Part shown: positions 55,501-64,000 of the stretch, in pieces | How the letters are laid out: every line of letters begins with the position of its first letter | Position numbering within the stretch: the stretch's first letter is position 1 | Assembly: GCA_905221605.1 (NCBI GenBank) | Contig: CAJNDS010002365.1 | Coordinates: 248,001 to 312,000 of the forward strand | DNA from: Symbiodinium natans | Lineage: Eukaryota; Sar; Dinophyceae; Suessiales; Symbiodiniaceae | DNA: 64,000 nucleotides | Reading direction: 5' to 3' | Notes under the pieces: generated by a model | Databases searched by the model: none | Told to the model about the DNA's origin: nothing | Seen by the model: only the letters and a program-made list of their open reading frames with translations | Program-made: the position numbers and the translations under genes

Positions 55501-56340
55501 GCTTCTCCGGATACTATACCCTTAACCGCCCTCGACGTGGGACCTTCAGCTGCCCAAGCAGAGAAAGAACTGGTGATCAAGCAGCCTCTGGAGCTGCTTC
55601 TCCAGTGTACCAGCGCACCGCAAACGGAATGAGCTGGTCGCGGACCTTGGCTTAATGAATGCCATCCAGCAGGGTCGCGATTTTGAGACTAAGTATCTTA
55701 GACTTGTTCCAGCCCTGGCCGCGACGCATAAAGACACATACCCGGTGGTACTAGTGTCACCGTCCCTCTCGTCATCGTTGGAGGCAGCATGGCATCAAAA
55801 AGAACACAGATCGGGGCTTTCGAAAATAAGGGACCCCTAATATCGTTCCCCAAATACTAGGATTCCCTTATAACGGGACCCCAATAAGGTACCCCTCATA
55901 CCGATAACCCCCATATGGAAATAGCATCCAGGAACAACCTACTTGTACGGCAGCCTTTTGCAAGCCCCAGCGTTAGAATCTACCTGGGGCACATCTTTTG
56001 AAAACTCCGGGCGTCGATGGTTCCCTCACCTCTCCAGACTATCAAGAACGGGGACCTCGGTCTACGGAAGGAGGCATTCCTCGAAGGGCTCCAAGGAATC
56101 AACTGTTCTCACTCTCGAGGCAGTTTTTTCAGTTTGTTGCAACGCACCTGCTCGCAAGTCCTATGACCTACTAGGAACATCCTTCCAGCATGCGAAGTTG
56201 CAACAAAGTGGAAGCATGTGCAATAAGAGGGCCCCAAGAAAGCCCAGGAAAAACATATAAGCACCGAGCGGCCTCTAATAATTGTTGCTCTTTTGGGCTC
56301 TTGGCAAAACGGGCGCCCTGTATATACCCCTATAAAATAC

Positions 56341-56455
56341 AAATAACCATGATAGAGAAACCCCCCCAAAAAGGCCTTGTTTGGGGAACGAACATACAAT
56401 AACCATGATTAGCAGAACCCCGAACATACAATAACCATGATTAGCGGAACCCCGC
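56341..56455 (+). repeat. 32-bp tandem repeat, about 2.5 copies
   Basis: GAACATACAATAACCATGAT followed by TAGCRGAACCCC occurs at 56390 and 56422, with a decayed copy at 56341. The related GGGACCCC/GTACCCC phrase clusters at 55830-55910 and 45775-45810 look like the same kind of intergenic filler. Confidence 0.75.
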
Positions 56456-56577
56456 AAAAAAGCTAACTCCTTGTTTCGGGAACCCCAGGTGGCTAAACAC
56501 GGCAACGCACCGACAGCCAAGTCCTGAGGCCCCCAACACAGCAGCCAATTTCGTAATCGTTTTCCTGAGCAGTGGGT

Positions 56578-56692
56578 TGATAAGTCCTTTAGGGGCCTTT
56601 AGGGGCCTTTCGCCTTTGGGGGCCCCTTTAGGGACCTTTGGGGGCCCTTAGGGAGGCCCGTAGAGGCCTTTAGGGTTTAGGGCTTAGGGCAG
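56578..56692 (+). repeat. GGGGCCTTTAG repeat running into telomere-like sequence
   Basis: Irregular units GGGGCCTTTAG, GGGGGCCCC and GGGACCTTTG end in TTTAGGGTTTAGGGCTTAGGG. It contains self-complementary GGGGGCCCC. Confidence 0.75.
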
Positions 56693-56843
56693 GATGCACG
56701 GGAATGCACGCTCATCTTTTCTTTGACTGGTCCCCAGTTTTGGACTCGGCCTTGGCGAACCTTCAACAACAACGAAAGAGAGAGAGAGATAGAAATATGT
56801 ATATCCAGAAAGTCCAAATGAACTGTAAGTGCCCAGCAGCGTT

Positions 56844-59770
56844 CTACCCAAGATTCCTGCTACTAGACCAAGCGTCCATGAGAAGCTCCATCATCTGATC
56901 GTCGTCATCCTCGTCGTCCTGACGAGGCGTCTTCGGCTTTAAGGGTTTTGCCGGCATCTGCTTTGCACTCTTTGTGAGTGGAGCTGTTGAAGCCGGATGG
57001 AATGTCCTCGTCCACAAGACCCCGTGCCTCGTCAAGGTTGACATCCTTGTTGGTCAGATGGATCGCGCTCCAAACTTCAATCAGACTTGTAACTACATTA
57101 TATAATTTAAGGCGAAGGAACCCTCACCTACTTCATTCTTCTGTTTCGAGACCTGCTGGATGGTCAGCTAGAGCAGCTAGAATCTGAGTCGTCAACGTCG
57201 GGGACCGGCATGCCCTCTTTGAGATGTCCTGAAGCTTTGTTGACTTGCAAAGTCTTGCAGGGGCTTTGCCATATCGGGCCAAGGTCGAGGCGGAAGAACC
57301 CACGGAAGAAGGAGTCGCGAGGCTCCTCCTTCTCCTGCGGAAGTCTGATAAAAGCTCACAGCGCTATCATCTAACAAAGTCGGAAGAGTCACGCCCGCCG
57401 TTGAGCCCACGAGAGGCTCCAGGCACGGTGTCATGAATGTATATCAATAAAGAATATATGCCAATACGCAAGTATGCTATACAAATACATATATATATAT
57501 GTGTCTGTATGTATGGTAAGATACAAGAGTATACACGAATATATAATTGTATGCAACAAAATTTACCTTGACATAATATCAACAATAAGCACAACAGCGG
57601 CATGCAATACTGTTGAGTCCTTGCCCTTCTGCTTGGCCTTCTTGGCGCCTGCAGCGTGAGCGCACTCAGACAAAGAGAAGACAGCGTAGTGCTGCATACG
57701 GTTCCAAGCAGACCATCGACTGCAACGACGAAAAAATAAGCCAGGATATGGCCTCCTCCCTTCACCTTCTTTGTTACCTCATCACAGAGAATGCCAGATT
57801 TGTGCAGCTCAAATATACCGGCCACGCATGCCGCACGTCACATGGCTTATCCTGCTTGAGCGCACAACCCAATGCATGTCAAACAAACAGATGGGGCCTT
57901 CTCGACTGTCACATTCTTGTCCGGCTTCCAATCGATCTCCACAGCCTGGCACAAGACTTGCTGCGAACCTTGGCGCATCACACCCTTGAATGCTCTGAAG
58001 CCTTGATCTCCTTGGCAGAAATCTCCCCGGTGTACGGCGAGGCTTCTTCAAGATGGTACTCCTCCCATTGATGTTGAGATCGTTGAAGCTTACAGGGCTG
58101 ACAGGGTGAGGAGAACATGAAACGTCAGCGGCATCAGGCGGCATCCTTCCAGAGCTCTGTGTTGGTGAAGTAGGGGTTCTCGACGAAATGAAACGTCAGC
58201 TTGAAGCCCTTTGAGATGTCCTGCTGAGCTGGGATGTGCGTGTCTAGCTATGGGGTTGCAATCTTCGACTGCGAAAAATCTACAAAAAGAAGCTGCAAGC
58301 ATGGGAGGGGGTCCGCTTCGTCCAACCAAGCCTTGGTGATGTCCCGACCTTGATTATGACAAATAATTACACTACAGTACTACAGGTATGATTTCCCTGG
58401 CTCAGGGTCGGAGCCCGGAATGTCACAGGCTCGACAGCCATCCGGCTTGGACAGCCACGCTAGACTCATGCGGTATTACTCAGCAAGCATGAACTGACGA
58501 CTTGAGTCAGTTGCAGTAGTCGAGCACTGGCTCGTCCCACTCCTGCACAAACTTGGATCGGAGTCACGGCCCATGGTACCGGAGACACTCTGAGGCTGGC
58601 TGCCTATTGCAGCCCGATTGTTTTTTTTTCGTCGCCCTGCTAAACTGCTAAACGATGCCCGCGCGAGCCTCAATGTGCTCCTCGAAGGCGGGAAGGTGCT
58701 TCATCGCCTGGATCTGAAAAAGACGCGGGGATGTCAACACTCCGCTGTCCATTGGAAACCGCCGGCAACCTGGACCTAGCCACCAAAAAAACCACGCTCG
58801 AGCGGAGAGATTGCCGAAAATGTGCACTGCATCAGTTGGGGGGTGGGGATCCCTCGTAGAAGTACCGGGATGGAGTTTCTCTTTTGTTCCCCTTCCTTTT
58901 CTTGCTTTGCTCCTTTGTTTGGCATGCGGCGGCGGGGGGGGAGGGGGGATAGGGGTGGACCTCTGCAGTTCTTATGGGTAAGCCATTGTTTCCTCTACAG
59001 TTTTAATGGGAAGAAATGCCTACGGGAATAGAGAAGTCCCCCTTGCATGCCTCTTGAAGCATTTCCTCATCTTGATGGCCCACACCCCACACCCCACACC
59101 CTAAACTCTATTTTTGAACAGCTGAGTGCCATTGCATCTTAACCTTCATGTCTGTCATTGTGTTTGTGCGTTTTGTATTGGGCTTAGCCAGTGGAAAAGG
59201 TGCTGTGCACATCTTGTGTGTTCTGATACCTCACAAAGTGTTCTATCACAGCGGTTGTTTGGGCAAACGCAAAGTTCGCACCGCATTTGTCAATACAATA
59301 CAGGGTTTGGAAAGGGTTCACATGGCTGCTAAAGGAATGTCCATTGATGGCACGGCATTCTTTGAAACAAGCTTCGCCCAGCTTCATTTGAAGAGCGGGG
59401 GAATTTGGGGGCAGCACACCCCACCCCCGCTCCCCACGAGCAAACACAAGGTTTGCATGATGGTTTTGGATAAGATTCATGCAGCTTTGAAGGAAGATAC
59501 TCTTGGAAGCAAGAGCGCGCGGCTTCAGGGGACTGAAGGAGCAGAGGATATCACGGAACTGCAGGACCGCGCGACCAGGGGGCCAGCAGACACAAGAACT
59601 GGCTCGGAGCACAAAGCAAAAAGCGGGGGAGCAGAAACATACAGAAAATCACGCACTTTTCACTCTTTTTTCCCGGGGCCTCCTTCCAAAAGCCTCGCAA
59701 GGCAGGAGTGCCGCAGGCCTTAGCCTCACAGAACGGGTAGATGACATATATATATATATATATGTACGTG

Positions 59771-59801
<31 letters not shown>

Positions 59802-60689
59802 TCATTGTGCGAACTTGATGCACACATCAGGCGCGCCTCCGCACTTTCAGCTGCTGCTATGTTTGTCAGGATCTGCGTCCTGCAGAGCCAAGACTGCTCC
59901 TATGCGTCGCTATGCCGAGATTGGAACAGCAAGTGTGACTGGCTCTTGAAGTCAGCATGAGTCAGTGACTATCCCGCCTCTGATCAATAAATGGCTGCTG
60001 CTTTGCAGAGAACTGCTTTTGCAACTCCTGGCGGCGCCATTCCAAACATGACATTTCGCTTCAGGACCTCCTGTGGGTCATGACATCTGATCTTGCTCCC
60101 ACACGGTCCGTGACGCAAATGCAAGGCATGCCAGCCCTGAAAATCGCATCATGCAGCATGTCGCGATCACAGGAACCCATCCTGGACGGCTTTCTCATAT
60201 TCTCGTTCCACGGCCAAGTACTTGTCGTCGATCTCCTTCAGCTCCTGTACGACCCCGAACTTTGTCCCAACTCATCCCAGAAGGTCATGTGAGATTTGAC
60301 AGATCCATGATGCGAGGCGTCGATTTCAACAGGCTCCAACGTATGTATAACTAGGGCTCCTAATATTGAACCAGAAGGGAAATTAACAATTATTCCAAAT
60401 CGATACCTAGTATGTCATTGCCGTACACAGGGCGAAGCAATAACGAGTAGCTAAGCCATGCCGTTCGTCCTTGATGATCGGCGGGTCTTCTGGGGTATCT
60501 GCTTCAGCCTCCTCTTCCTGCAAGCACAGCTCACCATGTTCGCCGTCCACGTGCACGTGCTAAAAACACTGAGTCGGAATCCGGAAAAAAGCAGCCGTAC
60601 CAAGTGTGTGCAAAAAGTGTGCAAAGCCATGTGAAGATGCCGAGGTCCTTCTTCGGTTCAGCCTCGGGCTCGGTCTTCTTCTTTCCCAT
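56844..60689 (-). CDS. Nucleosome assembly protein (NAP1/SET family) histone chaperone
   Basis: Binds and delivers histones H2A-H2B or H3-H4. The start is at 60689 (MGKKKTEPEAEPKKDLG), followed by an acidic exon EEEAEADTPEDPP (60500). The dimerisation helix is VQELKEIDDKYLAVEREYEK (60260) and WRRQELQKQFSAKQ (60040). The core continues with AMKHLPAFEEHIEARAG (58715; NAP1 'ALKNHEEL..MI.E.DE'), DITKAWLDEADP (58350), GFKLTFHFVENPYFTN (58220; 'FVLEFHFEPNEYFTN'), AVEIDWKPDKNVTVEKAP (57955; 'CQIDWKKGKNVTLK'), KKAKQKGKDSTV (57650), EEPRDSFFRGFFRL (57340; 'DSFFNFF'), MPVPDVDDSDS (57220) and an acidic end QDDEDDDDQMMELL before TAG at 56844. All landmark motifs are collinear. Dinoflagellates package DNA with few histones, so a conserved histone chaperone is notable. 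The last exon frame is uncertain, and acidic exons further left could belong to the same gene. Confidence 0.88.
57476..57545 (+). repeat. AT-rich microsatellite in a NAP intron
   Basis: ATACATATATATATATGTGT followed by TATGTATGGTA-type sequence; lowers local GC strongly. No coding sense. Confidence 0.7.
59148..59723 (+). other. Plus-strand open frame of 191 codons inside a NAP intron, unrecognised
   Basis: Non-repetitive frame on the opposite strand to all recognised genes, starting MSVIVFVRFVLGLASGKG, with IQGLERVHMAAKGMSIDG in the middle and a polar, charged C-terminal half. It has no recognised domain. Low confidence that it is a gene; a retroposed fragment is equally possible. Confidence 0.2.
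59746..59804 (+). repeat. AT palindrome/microsatellite in a NAP intron
   Basis: (TA)n runs interrupted by GTACGTG and ACA, nearly self-complementary over about 55 bases. A candidate cruciform-forming site. Confidence 0.8.
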
Positions 60690-60699
60690 GGCTGGCCTC

Positions 60700-61485
60700 T
60701 CGGGTCACAACATGTCACATGCGCACGTATAGCTTGGGCATTGGGGCCAAGAGACTTGGGCTTTGGCAAAGCAAGAAAGAAGAGTTCGTGGGGAGGAGGG
60801 GGGGGGGGGGGCGCGGGAGGGGGGAAGCCGTGCGAACTCACCGCAACCTGTTGCTGGTTTCGTGCTGTTGCGTGCATCCGGCCTGAATGCACAACCCGGC
60901 TACGCCCGCAGAAGCCAAAGCTGCGGATGGACATGACGCCGCCAAGCGATGCGAAAATGAAGCAGAGCTTTGGGGAGGAATCAATGAGAGTCTACGAGAT
61001 AAGACGACGGACCTGAGACGTCTTTTATGGAACCCGTGCTGCCAAATCTGCAAAAGACAGCTGCATGACTGGGTTTGTTGGAGAAAGCTGCCAGCATGAC
61101 CCAACGTTGCAGAACACGGACAAGACCTGCGCACATTCTCGCAATCCGATGTTCTGGCAGTCTGGCAGCCGGTGATGTTGTTAGATTTGTCAGCGCCACA
61201 TCCTGGGTACTAAGGCCGTGGCATCTCTCGTCATGATGCCGCCCAAAAGCAGCAGCTGCCTGGAGCAGCTCCAGTCGGGGTGCATGATCTCACGAGCCTT
61301 CAGCCTTTCAGCGAAGGCTAAGGCCCCGGCCCTGGCCGTAGCTGATCGCCGCGGCTTCCTCGTGCGTGCAACTATAACATACTCTGGTTGTGTTCGGCCA
61401 CCACGTGAACCGTAGCTCTACAGCATGACAAGACTTTACATATTTTACATCATATGTTTATCCGCCGACCCCAGCAACAGCGGGG
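60700..61485. other. Upstream flank of the NAP gene with possible minus-strand exons of a further gene
   Basis: A short poly-G (60800-60811) is followed by two minus-strand pieces of coding character: ALAFAERLKAREIMHPDW (61320-61265) and LPEHRIARMCAGLVRVLQRW (61160-61100). They could be exons of the next gene of the array. No family recognised. Confidence 0.3.
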
Positions 61486-61489
61486 CGGC

Positions 61490-64000
61490 GTCAGTGAAGA
61501 CCCTCTGTTTGTTTCCCCCCGCCACACCCCACCCATTAGAAACCCACCCCTCCCCCAACCCCTCCCCCCAAACCCCCCACCCCCCCCCCTGCCCTACCCC
61601 CCGACCCCCCCCCTCCGCCTATACCCTCCCTCGCCGATGAGGCAATGATTTAAAGGCTCCAGCACACGCCCGCCCTCCCCCCCCCACCCCCCCCGACACC
61701 CCGCCTCCCCTTCTCACCCCCCCACCCCCTCACCCCCTAACCCCTCCTCGCCCCCCCCATTCCACCGCTTGCGACGCCCCCCCCCTCACCCCCCCCCCCA
61801 CACTGCCCTCCTCCAGCCCCCCCCCCCTCCCCGAACCTCTCCCCCTCCCTCACACCGCCCTCTCACCCCCCCCCCCCCTGCCCTACCCCACCTGCTGCCG
61901 ACCCCCCCCTCCGCCTAAACCCTCCCTTGCCGATGAGGCAATGATTTAAGGCTCCAGTCCACGCCCACCCTCCCTTCCCGCCCCCTCCCCTACCCCTCCC
62001 CACACCCCGCCTCCCCTTCTCACCCCCCCACCCCCCCACCCCCTAACCCCTCCTCGCCCTTCCCCCACATTCCCACCCTCTTACACTGCCCCCCTTCCGG
62101 CCCCCTACCCCCCCCCCCAACCCCCCCGACCCCCCCCTCCACACCCCACCACCCCCCACCCCCCCACCCCTCCCGCCTCAACCCCTCACACCCGACCCCA
62201 CCCATGACAAACCCACCCCTCCCCCAACCCCTCCCCCCCAAACCCCCCACCCCCCCCCCCCCCCCGCCCTACCCCCCCCCTCCTCACCGATGGAGGCAAT
62301 GAAAAAGAAGGCCTCCGCCCCCCCCCACCCCGCCCCCCCCCCCCCCCACCCTCCAACCCCCCCCCATTCCCCGCCCCCCCCCTTCCCCCCCCCCCTCACC
62401 CACCCTCCCACACTGCCCCCCTCCAGCCCCTGCCCCCCCCCCCCCCCCCACCCCCCCCCAAAACCCACCCCCCCCACCCCTCACACACCGCCTCCCCCAC
62501 CCCCCACCCCACCCCCTGCCCACACTCTGTTTTGTTTCCCCCCCCCCGACCTCCCCCATCCCTGCCCTGACCGACAACCTCCTCCACTCCACCTCTCGAA
62601 ACATTTTGTGTTTGTTCCCCCCCCCCCCGACCTGCCCCCATCCCGGCCCTGACCGCAAACTCTTCCACTCTCCCCTCCGTCCCCACGCCCCACCCCCCCC
62701 CCAACCCCCCCATTTGAGAGAAACCCCCCCCCCCCAACGCGCCTCCCCCCCCCCTCCACGCTCCACCCGCTACCCCCACCCTCGCAACGCCCCCACCCGC
62801 CCCACCCGCTGCCCGACCCCCCCCTCCGCCTAGATCCCCCCTCGCCGATGAGCAATGTTAAAAGGCCCTCTCCCGCCCTTTCCGCCCCCCCCCCCCCCCC
62901 CCGCTCCCCCCACTCCCCCCCCCTCCCACCCCGCCGACCCCCTCCGCTGGACTGGCTTGTGCTCCAGTGCCCCACCTGCCCACCCCCCCGCGCCCCCTGG
63001 AGTGGTCCCACCCCCCCCACCCCTTCCACCGCCCCACCCCCCAACCGCCCCCCCTCCTCCCGCCCTCCCCTCCCCGCCCGACCCCACCAACCCTAGCCCC
63101 CTGCCCCCCCCGCCCCCCGACCCCCCCCACCCGACCACCCCCTCGCCCTCCCCCACCCCCCCCCCCACCCCTCCACTCTCTCTGTTTGTTCCCCCCCCCC
63201 CCGACCCCCCCCAATCCCTGCCCTGCCGCACCTACTCCACCTCCACCCCCCGCCCCCCAACACCGCCGATTAGAAACCCAACCCCCACCAGCCACGCCCC
63301 CGCAGGCCTTCCCCACCCCTCACCCACTGCCCTTACCCCCCCCCCCCCCCCCCCACACCCCCCCCCCACCCCCCCACCCCTCCCCTCCTCAACCCCTCAC
63401 ACCCGCCCCCCGACCTCCCCCCATCCCTGCCCTGACCACAACCTCTTCCACGCCAACCTCTCCACTTACCCCCCTCCCCCCCGCCCCACCCCTACCCCCC
63501 CCCCCCTACACACCCCGCCGAAACCCCCCCCCCCAACCCGACCACCCCCCCCTACCCTACCCCCCCCTACTCACACCGCCCCCACCCCCCCCCACCCCCC
63601 CCCCTGCCCTACCCCACCTGCTGCCGACCCCCCCGCCGCCCCCCGCCAACCCTCCGCAGCCGCCCCCTACCCGCTCCAACCCCCCCCCCCCCCTCCGCCT
63701 ATACCCTCCCTCGCCAATTAAAAATTGATTTTTGGCTCCAGCACACGCCCGCCCTCCCCGCCCTTCCCGCCCTTCCCGCCCCCTCCCCCCCCACACCCCG
63801 CCTACCCTTCTCACCCCCCCCCCCCCCACCCCCCCAACCCCTCTCCACCCCCCCCCCCCATCATTCCACACCCCACCGATTAAAAAAAAACCCACCTCCC
63901 CCCCACCCCTCACCCCCCCGCTGCCTCCACCCCCCCCCCCCACCAGCACGCCCCTCACTCCCCCGCTTCCTCCCCTCTGCCACTCCCTTCCCCTTCCCTA
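61490..64000 (+). repeat. 2.5-kb C-rich low-complexity block with a degenerate higher-order repeat
   Basis: Plus strand is mostly C with A and T interruptions. A motif near CGCCGATGAGGCAATGATTT followed by GGCTCCAGCACACG recurs at about 61632, 61929, 62285, 62843 and 63708, usually after CCTCCGCCTATACCCTCCCT. A second phrase (CTCTGTTTGTTTCCCCCC) recurs at about 61502, 62525, 62609 and 63178, and a third (CATCCCTGCCCTGACC) at about 62558, 62638 and 63421. So this is a tandem array of decayed long units, not random sequence. The minus strand is extremely G-rich. Long open frames here are artefacts of composition. Homopolymer lengths are probably unreliable. Confidence 0.9.

Larger units (their letters stand above)
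52560..56840. other. Unassigned stretch with acidic and possible ARM-like exons on the minus strand
   Basis: Minus-strand exon-like pieces: ASNDDERDGDTS (55775), HDGFDEDDEAE (55410), PEPKVVMHRRHASQPSIL then EDEDEDDDDEATTS (55290-55190), KKERAKDEEEEEEDDHRKKG (55110-55040). These acidic runs could extend the tail of the NAP gene to the right or belong to a separate gene. At 53140-52970 SSRGGLQPFLKLIRTDSR hints at an ARM/HEAT helix pair. A frame at 54048-53640 (with LEQLRKEPSAPEASMG) is unassigned. Confidence 0.35.

Noticed and set aside
61950-63960. Pro-rich and Gly-rich frames up to 288 codons
   Set aside because: Compositional artefacts of the C-rich block; several overlap in different frames on both strands.
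1-64000. CRISPR arrays, insertion sequences, tRNA, rRNA or SL-RNA genes
   Set aside because: None seen on reading both strands. The tandem repeats lack CRISPR-like unique spacers of constant length, and no reverse-transcriptase or transposase motif was recognised. A covariance-model scan was not possible here.

Overview
The window reads as nuclear DNA of a dinoflagellate. The signs are: genes cut into many short exons (often 15-50 codons) by introns with AG|G acceptors and GC or GA as well as GT donors; every recognisable gene on one strand over about 60 kb; long tandem repeats inside introns; TTTAGGG-like scraps between genes; and families typical of the group. No bacterial features (operons, Shine-Dalgarno sites, CRISPR, insertion sequences) and no tRNA or rRNA gene were seen. 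Gene models were assembled by eye from six-frame reading and family knowledge. Gene calls are firmer than exon borders, and most borders are good only to about 10-30 bases.

All calls are on the minus strand, so transcription runs from high to low coordinates. From the right: a C-rich low-complexity block (61.5-64.0 kb); a NAP/SET histone chaperone (60.7-56.8 kb); a stretch with acidic exon-like pieces (56.8-52.6 kb); a zinc-knuckle (CCHC) array protein (52.55-49.36 kb); a run of tandemly duplicated mini-exons (47.3-46.0 kb); a multi-pass protein of the dinoflagellate 'FWSHSW/CVDQ/RLWC' TIR-like class (45.5-43.5 kb); two tandem paralogues of a multi-pass membrane protein carrying a patatin-like lipase domain (B 43.3-35.85 kb, A 34.88-25.66 kb); a TPR region collinear with SPINDLY O-glycosyltransferases (24.2-19.9 kb); a largely unassigned stretch with a GAAGCTTCG repeat block (19.8-13.4 kb); a LIV-1-type ZIP metal transporter (13.34-6.77 kb) whose last intron of about 3.8 kb is almost wholly tandem repeat; exons resembling an ABC exporter membrane domain (6.6-5.3 kb); and the N-terminal part of a P1B-type (Zn/Cd/Co) ATPase with a very His-rich N-terminus (1.75 kb to beyond the left edge).

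The left third is therefore a metal-handling neighbourhood: ZIP for import into the cytosol, P1B-ATPase for export, and a possible ABC exporter between them. The middle is dominated by the patatin duplication, where both copies keep the same exon order, the same Gly-Ser-Ser-Gly-Gly nucleophile elbow split by an intron at the same place, the same changed oxyanion loop and the same C-terminal membrane anchor. The most striking points are this duplicated transmembrane patatin pair, the mosaic repeat intron of the ZIP gene, the alternating mini-exon array at 46-47 kb, and a leader exon beginning MSSP that occurs both at the start of patatin A and at the head of the mini-exon array.
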